64,000 nt of DNA, taken from contig CAYYIV010000019.1 of the NCBI GenBank assembly GCA_964472095.1, positions 26,265-90,264 on the forward strand, written 5' to 3'. The translations under genes were made by a program, and so were the position numbers. Source of the stretch: Pelagibius sp964472095. Its GTDB lineage: Bacteria; Pseudomonadota; Alphaproteobacteria; Kiloniellales; Kiloniellaceae. Numbering within the stretch: position 1 is the first letter of the stretch; every line of letters begins with the position of its first letter. Below, one piece after another: positions 56,401 to 63,976 of this stretch. Under the pieces are notes generated by a model. That model was not told the origin of the DNA. It was given only the letters and a program-made list of their open reading frames with translations, and did no database searches.

Positions 56401-59400
56401 GTGTCCGACGGCACCGGGAGAAGCGTCAGCTACAGCTATGACGGCGACAACAACCTCACCGCCTTCACCGATGCGGCCGGCAACATCACCACCTACGCTT
56501 ACGACATTCCTGGGCGCTTGACCCAGATATTCTATCCGTCGAAGCCAACGAACGCCTACGTCACCAATAACTACGACGTCTTTGACAGGCCAAGCACGCA
56601 GCAGGACGCAAACGGCAACACCACCACATACTACTTTGCGGGCACCCGCACGGAGCTTGAAGACGCGGTCGGAACACCGCACGTCTTGTATTTTAGCCCG
56701 CGCGGCAAGCTGCTCACCGAAATCGACGGGCTGGGAAACCAGACGTTCAACACCTATGACGGGCGCGACCGTCTGATCTCGGCGACCCTACCGGAAGGAA
56801 ATAACGTCGCCTACACATACGACGACAAGAACAATCTACTGACCATCACGGTGACGCCTAAGCCAGGCTCGCCGCTTAGTCCCAGCGTGCAGACCTTCAC
56901 CTACGATGCGACTTACAACAAGGTGCACACGGAGGAGGATGCCAATAGCAACATAACCACATATGACTACGATTCGAGCACAGGCAACCTGCTGACGGTG
57001 ACACACCCGCCCGTGGGCGGCCAGACCCCGACCGAGAGTTTCACCTATAACGGCCGTGGCCAGAGGCTCACCCACACGGATGCCGAGGGCAAAGTCACCA
57101 ACTATACGTACAATACTGGTACTGAGGCGCTCATATCCGTCATCGACGATTACGGGACGGGTCGGCTCAATCTCACCTCCTCCTACGGCTACGACACCGT
57201 TGGCAACATCACCAGCATCACTGATGCCAACGGCCACACGACGACCAAGCAGCACGACACGATGCGTCGCGTGACCCAAATCACCGCGCCGTCTCCGTTC
57301 GGCTACGTTACGACCTACACCCACGACGAGGATGGCAACCTGGTCACTGTGGTCAACGACCCGGGCACCTCGCCACACCTCAACCAAACAACCACCTACA
57401 CCTATACCAACAGCTTCAAGAAGGAGACCGAGACCGGTCCCCTCAACCATACCACTACCTACGCCTACGACGCGCTCGATCGGGTCTCCAGCGTCACGGA
57501 CCCAGAGAGCCGCGTCACCATCCATGGCTACGACGTGATGGGTCGACGTACTTCGATCACCAACACCGCGATCCAGAGCACGCCCCTTGTCCAGTACAGC
57601 TACACGGCCAACGGGAAGCAGGAGACGCTCACCGACGCCAACAGCAACATCACCAGCTACAGCTATGACGGTCTCGACCGGTTGGCCGAGATCGCCTTCG
57701 CCGACGCCAGCACCGAAAGCTATGCCTACGACGCCATCGGCAACCAGACTGGCAAGACCACCCGCAGCGGCAACACGATCGCTTACACCTACGACACGCT
57801 CGACCGGTTGAGCACCCGCGCGCCGCAGGGCGGGGCGACCGTGACCTATGCCTATGACCTTACCGGGCGGGTGAGCTCAGTTTCCGACATCAACGGCGCC
57901 TTCAGCTACGGCTATGACACGGCCGGGCGTCAGGCATCGGAGACCCGACCCGACAACAAGGAGGTGTCCTACCAGTACGACGATACCGGCAACATCACCC
58001 GCCTTACTTGGCCCGACGGGTACTACGTCAGCTACGCCTACGACGCGCTCAACCGGATGACGGAGGTGTTGGAGAACGGCACGACCTCGCTCGCAAATTA
58101 CGATTACGACGCCGCCTCACGGCGCACCGACCTAGACTACGGCAATGGTGCGAGCGCCACCTATGCTTACGCCGCCAACGGCAACCTGACCGGCCTCACC
58201 CAGAGCTTTACCGGGAGCTCGGTCACCTTCACCTATGGCTACAATGACACCGATCAGCGCACCAGCGTGAACGTCAGCGACGGAGCCTACCTCTACCATC
58301 CCGCGGCGGCGAGCGCCGTCGCCTACACACCCAACAGCGTCAACCAGTACAGCACCGTCGGGAGTTCCAGTCTCACCTACGACGGCAACGGCAACCTCAC
58401 TGGAGACGGCGTCGACAGCTTCAGCTACGACACCGAGAACCGCCTGGTCTCGGCGAGCGCGCTGGGCAACACCATCGCCTACGCCTACGACCCGCTCGAC
58501 CGGCGTGCCAGCAAGACCGTCAACGGCACTGTCACTGAATACCTCTCCGCCGACGACCAGGAAATCGCCGAGTACGACGGCAGCGGCACGCTGTTGCGTC
58601 GTTACGTCTATGGGCCCGGGCTCGACGAGCCGGTGACGACGATCGACGCCTCTTCCGGCACGAAGGCCTATAATCACCAGGACGGGCTTGGCTCGGTGAT
58701 CGCGCTCAGCGACGGTGCGGCCGGCAGTGTCACCGACACCTACGCCTACAGTCCCTACGGACAGAGCGCCACCCTCGCCGGCAGCGCCTTCCGCTTCACC
58801 GGACGGCGCCTCGACGCCGAAAGCGGCCTCTACTACTACCGCGCCCGCTACTACTCACCCGCCCTCGGAAGGTTTCTCCAGACCGATCCCAGCGGAACGT
58901 TAGGCGGGATCAACCTCTATGCCTATGTCGAGAATGATCCGCTGAACCTCGTCGATCCGAGTGGTCTGTGGGCAGTAGACGTCGATATCCTGTTCTTTGG
59001 GGGGTCATTTGGCATAGGAGAGGAATCTGGCCAGCCATTCTACAAGTGGAGGGCTGGCCTCAAACTAGCAGGCGGGATTAGTTACGATCCGACGGCCGAC
59101 ATTCCGATCGGAAAGAGCGGGCAATTCGCTGGACAATGCACATACTGCAAAGTGAGTAGTGTGAAGTGGGAGTCGGTAAAGGCGTATGTTGGCGCCTCCG
59201 CGGGTCCCGCAAAGGCGACGCTGGTTTCATCAACCAGGGACGCCATCGTCAATGAGTATGATCAGTCCGGCCGATTGCTGAGCAGCATCGCAATCCCCGA
59301 CACAGTGGAAGGCCGGAGCTTGAAATTCAGCGGGAAGCTAGGCCTTTCGATTTCGGCGGGAGTCCATTACGAACAGGGGGCCAGTATTCCTTGGCCGACT

Positions 59401-59475
59401 TTTCGAAACTTCTTCGGGCAATCTTCGCTTAACACAGCATCGTGGGATTCCAATGGTCGACAGACACATAAGTAG
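53467..59475 (+). CDS. secreted Rhs/YD-repeat protein with transglutaminase-like N-terminal domain
   Basis: This 2,002-residue protein starts at GTG 53467 behind GGGAGG. A Sec signal peptide (LASALIASFFGCVGVSVAPALA) leads into a transglutaminase-like region at about 120-265. In that region GPFDQAELMFVLL and WVRVTIDGTNYVFDPS match the fold, but the usual Cys and His of the triad are not evident. A DUF6531-like module begins near 758 (FGDPVNRVNGNYIY). YD repeats (GRxxSYxYDxxGN type) fill about 920-1745. The Rhs core follows at about 1779-1835 (LDAESGLYYYRARYYSPALG, then LNLVDPSGLW). The last ~165 residues form a variable tip of unknown type with a CTYC pair. It is possibly a polymorphic toxin; the membrane protein downstream may be its immunity partner. 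Confidence 0.88.
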   Translation: MNKLVRRLASALIASFFGCVGVSVAPALAQLGTPLAMPATEPAAPAPDGAFTPNMLNMQALPVPYARAERLLAARPQPRTAAPVVSGGRAQAAPGMDRTGTVLTQSLTLGCTPPAAAPELVELARALKYDPDLIYEYVYNNIQTLPRYGSVKGPLGTLIDGTGGPFDQAELMFVLLQQSCYTPTYRLGQIHLTSAQYTNWLGTDTGFYSIANVLGQGGFPAQLYGTYEDVADIVLGWAWVRVTIDGTNYVFDPSTKTYDRQTGISNLASAMGYSQSSLISDTETGAIINPTNISGLNRTALRNNLADYANNLVSYIRSNDPTATAGDIIGGATIEPLTVGMQLRQTSLPHAYGTVTNRASLPSQYRTTMKVSVPGASAVTFNSSDIYGQRLSLFFNSSNRPVLRLNGVVKKTGSAVSQGAAVGIGITVTHPYASTAYNQTGTLNVISGAAGSSSPGRYLISTGWGPVNRAMIEKHRKLLAENQAALPGNPGDETVLGESLSIIGYTWLAELARVQSLTDQIAGTATLYRHAVGIVGMRTVGSSEGPFVDLPMNALSTAQRINRPSTSGRTPTESAAFFTNARISSILESGTIEQTQPGSIAVSTVKLFDIASQTDTIFDINNSAVSGNDATYYTNTIRPQLATSYSPGDLAHIDSMVNDGNRVIAPLNGAMSVNLWTGTGYFVVRQNGTGLGAVITGGLNGGYAATNVTSTQTTKNQAPLTPTTTTTPPGGSQTAQSSANSGVYAIGASSSATEGQVGSFGDPVNRVNGNYIYNHTDLTVGSGEFPYGLSFSRVYDSGLRLQSRSLGLGWTDDFAITARADSDGFTGMGAASPIDGAAAIVAIYVVQDLLNAQTSNAKPLDRMVIASMVERWLMDSLIDNVVVVSQPQSSERFIKLADGSYNPPLGSANSLSDSGGTYVYTTKQQVMLSFDSSGNLTSWQYPSGPTVTLTYSGGKLASVSNDMGRALNLTYAGDQLASVSDGTGRSVSYSYDGDNNLTAFTDAAGNITTYAYDIPGRLTQIFYPSKPTNAYVTNNYDVFDRPSTQQDANGNTTTYYFAGTRTELEDAVGTPHVLYFSPRGKLLTEIDGLGNQTFNTYDGRDRLISATLPEGNNVAYTYDDKNNLLTITVTPKPGSPLSPSVQTFTYDATYNKVHTEEDANSNITTYDYDSSTGNLLTVTHPPVGGQTPTESFTYNGRGQRLTHTDAEGKVTNYTYNTGTEALISVIDDYGTGRLNLTSSYGYDTVGNITSITDANGHTTTKQHDTMRRVTQITAPSPFGYVTTYTHDEDGNLVTVVNDPGTSPHLNQTTTYTYTNSFKKETETGPLNHTTTYAYDALDRVSSVTDPESRVTIHGYDVMGRRTSITNTAIQSTPLVQYSYTANGKQETLTDANSNITSYSYDGLDRLAEIAFADASTESYAYDAIGNQTGKTTRSGNTIAYTYDTLDRLSTRAPQGGATVTYAYDLTGRVSSVSDINGAFSYGYDTAGRQASETRPDNKEVSYQYDDTGNITRLTWPDGYYVSYAYDALNRMTEVLENGTTSLANYDYDAASRRTDLDYGNGASATYAYAANGNLTGLTQSFTGSSVTFTYGYNDTDQRTSVNVSDGAYLYHPAAASAVAYTPNSVNQYSTVGSSSLTYDGNGNLTGDGVDSFSYDTENRLVSASALGNTIAYAYDPLDRRASKTVNGTVTEYLSADDQEIAEYDGSGTLLRRYVYGPGLDEPVTTIDASSGTKAYNHQDGLGSVIALSDGAAGSVTDTYAYSPYGQSATLAGSAFRFTGRRLDAESGLYYYRARYYSPALGRFLQTDPSGTLGGINLYAYVENDPLNLVDPSGLWAVDVDILFFGGSFGIGEESGQPFYKWRAGLKLAGGISYDPTADIPIGKSGQFAGQCTYCKVSSVKWESVKAYVGASAGPAKATLVSSTRDAIVNEYDQSGRLLSSIAIPDTVEGRSLKFSGKLGLSISAGVHYEQGASIPWPTFRNFFGQSSLNTASWDSNGRQTHK

Positions 59476-59505
59476 ATCGGGCAAGTTCTGGCTTAGAGCC
59501 TGGAA

Positions 59506-59976
59506 ATGGCTGTGACGAACCGCTCCCCGTGGTTGATGTATATCGTTTCGTTAGTCACGGGGGGCCCTTTGCTCATTGCTTGGCTCATCTTGATGATGAA
59601 TGACGTTAATCAACTTGAACCGAGACCGAAATTCAACACTCGAATTATTGGATCCGCGCTGTGCATTTCGTATTCGTTGGTGGTTTTCTCCATTATATGG
59701 TTGATATTTACCGACGATTCGTTTTCGGTTCAAACACTTCCAACACTCGTCGCGGTCTTTATTCTGCTTATTTCTTTGATCACCTCGCAGACACTCCTGG
59801 TGTTTTACTTGGCCTACGTATCTGTTCATATACAGAAAACTTTGGGGGCTCGTCTAATCTTCGCAGATACAATACTAATGGTAATATTGACGTACATGGG
59901 CTTCATATCTTTTCCGATCGTACAAATGCGCCTCAACAGATTATCTCTTAATCCAACAAGTTCTGCCCAAAGTTGA
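59506..59976 (+). CDS. four-helix membrane protein, candidate Rhs immunity protein
   Basis: The 156-residue protein has about four hydrophobic helices: WLMYIVSLVTGGPLLIAWLI, IGSALCISYSLVVFSIIWLI, LVAVFILLISLITSQTLLVF and IFADTILMVILTYMGFISF. Base composition is clearly AT-richer than the Rhs gene and all core genes, a mark of recent acquisition typical for Rhs tips and immunity genes. It begins 30 bp after the Rhs stop with only a weak ribosome site. No family was recognised. The immunity role is inferred from position, size and composition. Confidence 0.6.
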   Translation: MAVTNRSPWLMYIVSLVTGGPLLIAWLILMMNDVNQLEPRPKFNTRIIGSALCISYSLVVFSIIWLIFTDDSFSVQTLPTLVAVFILLISLITSQTLLVFYLAYVSVHIQKTLGARLIFADTILMVILTYMGFISFPIVQMRLNRLSLNPTSSAQS

Positions 59977-60050
59977 TTGGAAGAGCTGGCAACCTGCGGC
60001 GACCGAGGCGGTGATGGTGGAGACGCGGCTATTTGATGGAGGAGCGAAAC

Positions 60051-60278
60051 ATGATCAATAAGCATGCCTTTTTCCAGATCGCAATTGTTGGCGTGATGTT
60101 AGTCGGGGCATCCGTTGTTGCGCCCGCCTGGGCGTCTGACAGCGCAACCTATGCCTACGATTCGCTTGGCCGAGTGACGACGGTCACGTATGCGAACGGT
60201 ACGACGATCAGCTATTCCTACGACGCTGCCAACAACCGGACCAACGTGACGGTGACCTGCGGCGGTTCGGGCTGCTGA
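60051..60278 (+). CDS. 75-residue secreted two-YD-repeat mini-protein
   Basis: ATG 60051 has a good GGAGG 10 bp upstream. A signal peptide (MINKHAFFQIAIVGVMLVGA, cleaving after PAWA) is followed by only two YD repeats (YAYDSLGRVTTVTYANGTT, then SYSYDAANNRTNVTV) and the ending CGGSGC. Similar short Rhs-like secreted proteins exist beside large Rhs genes, with no known function. It may instead be the truncated start of a former larger Rhs gene, whose remains continue at 60316. The clean signal and RBS favour expression. Confidence 0.6.
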   Translation: MINKHAFFQIAIVGVMLVGASVVAPAWASDSATYAYDSLGRVTTVTYANGTTISYSYDAANNRTNVTVTCGGSGC

Positions 60279-60315
60279 GACCGAATCGAGCTGTCGATCG
60301 CCTGAGCGCAAGTGC

Positions 60316-60480
60316 GGCATCGAAAGCTTTAGCTACGACGTGGAGAACCGCCTAGTTGCGGCGATCGGGCTGAGCAACACCATCACGTACGCCTACGACC
60401 CGTTCGGCCGGCGCGCCAGAAAGACCTTCAACGGCATCGAGCGCCTCAAGTATCTTGCCAGCGACGCTCCGGTCATCCGG
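60316..60480 (+). pseudogene. Rhs YD-repeat fragment
   Basis: The frame reads SFSYDVENRLVAAIGLSNTI and then YAYDPFGRRARKTFNG, which parallels the final YD region of the large Rhs protein (SFSYDTENRLVSASALGNTI near nucleotide 58420). There is no start codon or upstream repeat in frame, and homology ends around 60480. It is a degraded relative of the neighbouring gene, left by deletion or recombination. Confidence 0.65.
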
Positions 60481-60948
60481 CTGGTCGGCCAACGCCTCGA
60501 CCGAACCGTAGAGGCGCACGCTAGATGTCTGATCCAGATAACAGGGAGCGATGCTTTTTGGAGCAACGAGTTCCTTTCTCAAAAAGTAACCGAGACCAGT
60601 GACTGCGCGCCAGAGCACCTTCGCCAGACGGTTACCTTGAGCCCGGCGGGGGAAGGGCTCAGCCACCGGCCCTTCCCCCTCCCCTCTTCTCGGCTGGTCG
60701 CGCCTGGTGCGGGCGCGGCGCAAGCGCCGCGAAGCTTTTCAATCGAGGTCCCGGCACGGTGCGGCCGCGGTGGCGGCCGCGCGTTGTTTGTCCTCAAGGA
60801 GAAGGGGGATTCCGACCCTCCTTCCCTGCAAGGGCAATCAGCCGGGCCGTGTCCTCGCCTTCGGCTGCGGGCCGCACCACCCCGGCAGATTCCCCTTGTC
60901 CCCTTTCGGGACGGGAGACGTGATCATGGTAGCGGCGGACGGTTGCCC
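60481..60948. other. 468-bp non-coding stretch between Rhs fragment and transposase tail
   Basis: One plus-strand frame (60340-61161) is open through this region, but its residues are arginine/proline/glycine-rich (SLQGQSAGPCPRLRLRAAPP) and match nothing. The DNA has several GC-only palindromic clusters (for example around 60768-60785). No gene, tRNA or terminator was recognised. Confidence 0.5.
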
Positions 60949-61161
60949 TTCTCAAAGAAAGTTGAGAACCACGCTTACGCCGTGGCGCTGCACATGATGT
61001 ATTACAACTTCGTGCGAATGCACTCGAAGCTGCGGATGAGCCCGGCCATGGCCGCTGGCGTTTCTGATCGCCTGTGGGAGATCGGGGATATAGTGAAGCT
61101 GGTAGAGGCTAGCGAACCAAAATCCGGATCGCGCGGTCCATACAAGAAGCGGTCGGCTTGA
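60949..61161 (+). pseudogene. 3' end of an IS1-like/DDE transposase
   Basis: The last 70 codons read FSKKVENHAYAVALHMMYYN, then FVRMHSKLRMSPAMAAGVSD and end PYKKRSA. This matches the C-terminus of a common alphaproteobacterial transposase group, where YNFxRxHxxLRxTPAMAAG ends the catalytic domain. The N-terminal and DDE parts are missing, and the open frame continues upstream only by chance into the Rhs fragment. A past insertion or deletion in the Rhs accessory block is implied. Confidence 0.72.
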
Positions 61162-61198
61162 GAGAGCAACCGTCCGCTCCAATGAGAGGGAGGCCGAG

Positions 61199-61462
61199 AT
61201 GAAATGGATGCTCGTTGTGCTGATCTTTGAAGTTGCGCCGGTGAAAACTGGTCTGATCTATGACGACCTAGGGGCCTGCTTGGCGGCGGAAGAGACGGTT
61301 CGACAGGCCTACGCGAACGCCTATAACGCGCAGAATGAGTGGGCGCGCCAGAACCTTGAAGTTGACGAGTATCGCCAACAAGAAACGTTTCTTTCGTCGC
61401 GGCTTCTGAAAAATCCCGCGACATGTATCCCGCACGCCGCACTGCCAAAGAATTCAAACTGA
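61199..61462 (+). CDS. small hypothetical protein with N-terminal hydrophobic segment
   Basis: The 87-residue ORF has GGGAGG 8 bp upstream of its ATG. The start MKWMLVVLIFEV is hydrophobic and could be a short export or anchor signal. The rest is helical and charged (ACLAAEETVRQAYANAYNAQ) with two cysteines. Not recognised. It lies 38 bp after the transposase tail, so it may belong to the mobile or Rhs accessory block. Confidence 0.45.
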   Translation: MKWMLVVLIFEVAPVKTGLIYDDLGACLAAEETVRQAYANAYNAQNEWARQNLEVDEYRQQETFLSSRLLKNPATCIPHAALPKNSN

Positions 61463-61628
61463 CCCACTACCCTCGCCGCCGGCACCTTGACAGTGGCGCT
61501 CGGGTCCTGCCATAACCCGCACATGAGCCCGCATTTCCGCAGCGCCGCCGAACTGAAAAAGCCCTCCTCGCCGGGGACTGCGGATCGTTGCGCGCTCTAG
61601 AATAGAGAACCATAGCGACCCGATTGAA

Positions 61629-61654
61629 CCCCGCCGGTTTCGACGGGGTTTTTT
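61629..61654 (+). terminator. Rho-independent terminator before the dapA paralogue
   Basis: The stem CCCCGCCG (61629-61636) / CGACGGGG (61641-61648) has one mismatch and loop GTTT, and is followed by six T residues. It ends plus-strand transcription from the accessory region 37 bp ahead of the DapA-family gene. The rest of the 61463-61690 gap shows nothing recognisable. Confidence 0.8.
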
Positions 61655-61690
61655 GTTGCTCTGTCTCCGGCCCCGCAGGAGAGAGACGAC

Positions 61691-62602
61691 ATGGACGTCA
61701 GCCCGATGAGACCGAGCGGCCTTTGGCTGCCGCTGATCACCCCCTTCAACGACGGCGCGCTGGATGAGCCTTCCCTGCGCCGCCTCCTGCGGCACTACGC
61801 CGCCGAGCCGATCGACGGCGTCATCCTGGCCGCCACCACCGGCGAAGGCCTGACACTGGACGACGACGAGACGGCGCGCCTGGTTTCCGTCGCCGCCGAG
61901 GAACTTGGCAACGGCGCCAGGGACATCCCCCTCTATCTCGGCATCTCCGGCAGCGACACCCGCAAGGTCGTCAATGCCGTTGCGCGATCCTCTGGCTGGC
62001 CCCTTGAGGGCTACCTGGTCGCCTGTCCCTACTACACCCGGCCCAGCCAGGCAGGACTGATCCGGCACTTCACGGCACTCGCCGAGAGCGCGTCGCGGCC
62101 GATCGTGATCTACAACATTCCCTATCGCACCGGCGTCAACCTCGAGAACGCGGCGATGCTGCGCTTGGCGGCGCACCCGAACATCGTCGGCGTGAAGGAT
62201 TGCTCGGCCAATGCAGCGCAGTCATTCGACCTGCTGCGCCGGCGCCCGAAGGACTTCGCGGTGCTGACCGGCGAAGACGCCCAGTTTTACAGCGCCCTCA
62301 CTCAAGGCGCCGATGGCGGCATTCTCATGTCCGCTCATATCGCGGCCACCGCCTTCGCGGCGATCCGGAACAAGCTGATGGCCGGCGATCAGGCCGGCGC
62401 TTTGGCAGACTGGCACGAACTCTCGCCCCTGCCGGAACTGCTCTTCGCCGAGCCCAGTCCGGCGCCGGTGAAGCATTGGCTCTGGCGTCTCGGCCTGATC
62501 GACAGTCCCGAGGTTCGCCTGCCGATGACCGGCATCAGCGAGGCGCTGGCGCAGCGGATCGACCGCGCGATCGAAGCTTCGCCGCTCATGAAGACCGGCT
62601 AA
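61691..62602 (+). CDS. DapA-family aldolase (dihydrodipicolinate synthase/NAL paralogue)
   Basis: The 303-residue class I aldolase barrel has AATTGEGLTL (pyruvate-binding threonines), ACPYYTRPSQAGLI, the catalytic tyrosine in VIYNIPYRTGVN and the Schiff-base lysine in IVGVKDCS. It keeps all catalytic elements but differs from the housekeeping DapA at 45187; NIPYRTG fits DapA-like enzymes as well as other N-acetylneuraminate-lyase superfamily members. The ATG follows AGGAGAGAGACG. It ends 4 bp inside the convergent metZ remnant. It could be a second DapA or a hydroxy-oxo-acid aldolase. Confidence 0.88.
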   Translation: MDVSPMRPSGLWLPLITPFNDGALDEPSLRRLLRHYAAEPIDGVILAATTGEGLTLDDDETARLVSVAAEELGNGARDIPLYLGISGSDTRKVVNAVARSSGWPLEGYLVACPYYTRPSQAGLIRHFTALAESASRPIVIYNIPYRTGVNLENAAMLRLAAHPNIVGVKDCSANAAQSFDLLRRRPKDFAVLTGEDAQFYSALTQGADGGILMSAHIAATAFAAIRNKLMAGDQAGALADWHELSPLPELLFAEPSPAPVKHWLWRLGLIDSPEVRLPMTGISEALAQRIDRAIEASPLMKTG

Positions 62603-63240
62603 GCCTTCAGCGCCTGGTCCAGGTCCTCGACCAGGTCGGCGGCGTCTTCCAGGCCGACGGAGAGACGTATGAGGCCGTCGCCGATGCCGAGCTCGGCGCG
62701 CTCCTCCGGCTTCAGGCGCTGGTGCGTGGTGGTCGCGGGATGGGTGATGAGGCTCTTCGAATCACCCAGGTTGTTGGAGATGTCGATGAGCCCCAGCGCG
62801 TTCATGAAGCGGAAGGCGCGGGCCTTGCCGCCCTCCACCTCGAAGGCCACGAGGGTGCTGCCGCCCTGCATCTGGCGCTTGGCCAGTTCCGCCTGCGGAT
62901 GGCTGGCGAGGCCGGGGTAGAGCACCTTGGTGACGCCGGCCTGCCCCTCCAGGAACTCGGCCACCGCCAGGGCGTTGGCGCAGTGGCGCTGGACCCGGAG
63001 GTCCAGCGTCTCCAGGCCTTTCAGCATGACCCAGGCATTGAAGGGGCTCATGGTCGGGCCGGTGTGGCGGTAGAACATCTGCAGGTGGTCCTTCACGAAG
63101 GACTCGCTGCACAGGATGGCCCCGCCCATGGTGCGGCCCTGGCCGTCGATGTGCTTGGTGGCGGAATAGACCACGATGTCGGCGCCCAGCGCCAGCGGGC
63201 GCTGCAGCAGCGGCGTAGCGAAGACGTTGTCGACGATCAC
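62599..63240 (-). pseudogene. metZ: O-succinylhomoserine sulfhydrylase, N-terminal half missing
   Basis: The 213 C-terminal residues match MetZ, a Cys/Met-metabolism PLP enzyme: VDNVFATPLLQRPLALGADI, the PLP lysine in YSATKHIDGQGR, FYRHTGPTMSPFNAWVMLKG and the C-terminal GLIRLSVGLEDAADLV. The N-terminal ~190 residues, including the first PLP-binding half, are replaced by an IS66 transposase fragment joined at about 63241. The GTG at 63240 is in frame but cannot give a working enzyme. Direct sulfhydrylation through this gene is therefore lost unless another copy exists. Confidence 0.85.
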
Positions 63241-63976
63241 TCTTCAAGGGAGTGTCATCCGCAAAGATCGCCGGCCCGGCCCGAACGTGCCGGCCGATCG
63301 CTTCGGCCAGGGGCTCCAGCAGGGCCGCCGATTTGCCAACCCAGTCGGACAGCGTCGAACGGTCCAGGTCGATGCCCTCCCGCTCGAAAATCCGGCTCTG
63401 ACGGTAGAGCGGGCAGTGATCCGCATACTTCGAGACCAGTACATGGGCCAGTAGGCCCGGGCCCGGCCGGCCGCGCTCGATCGGGCGCGACGGCAAGGGC
63501 GCCTGGACGATCCTCTCGCAACAGCCGCAGGCCAGGCGAGGGCGGACGATCCGGTTCACGACGAACCGGCCGGGGACGTATTCCAGTTCCTCTGTGACGT
63601 CTTCGCCCAGACGCTTCAGCGTGCCGCCGCAGGCACCACAGGCGTCTCCCGGGCAAAGCACTTCCTCGTTGCGCGGCAAGCTGGCCGGCAGGGGCTTGCG
63701 CTTTGGCTTGGCCTTGGGCTCGATGGCATCGGCTTGCGAGAGTGGCTCTGCATTGGCCGCTGCGATCTCTGCTTCCTCGAGACGCAGCTGCAGCTGGTCC
63801 AGCGTTTCGGACGTGGCGCCGAACCGCTGCCGGCGATGGTCGGCCAACTGGTGCTCCAGTTTGGCGATCTTGACGTCGCGCGCCTTCAGTTCCGCCGCCA
63901 GACGGGCCACCATATCTTTGAGGTCGCGTGGGTCGTCCGGCAGGTTTGACGCGTTATCGAGCATGCTGCGAACCAT
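63241..63976 (-). mobile_element. tnpC: IS66-family TnpC transposase, N-terminal part only
   Basis: The ~245 N-terminal residues of an IS66 TnpC have a leucine-zipper-like coiled coil (LKDMVARLAAELKARDVKIA), the signature RRQRFGATSE, a zinc-binding region with CGACGGTL and LACGCCE, and the region before the DDE domain (LLAHVLVSKYADHCPLYRQS). They end just at the first catalytic aspartate, FADDTP. The rest of the DDE domain is absent because metZ sequence begins at 63240. The tnpA and tnpB genes would lie beyond the window end. A plus/minus reading frame continues into metZ by chance (62762-63976). Confidence 0.88.

Noticed and set aside
60340..61161. 273-residue protein as a single gene
   Set aside because: Its ends belong to two unrelated families (Rhs and transposase) and the centre is non-coding in character.
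61463..61690. A structured RNA gene (tmRNA or similar) upstream of the terminator
   Set aside because: The terminator is clear, but no tRNA-like fold, tag sequence or other known RNA signature could be found in the preceding bases.
62762..63976. 404-codon ORF running from TnpC through metZ as one fusion protein
   Set aside because: After residue ~245 it leaves the TnpC family and reads metZ in a wrong frame; the residues there are low-complexity. It is not a real fusion.
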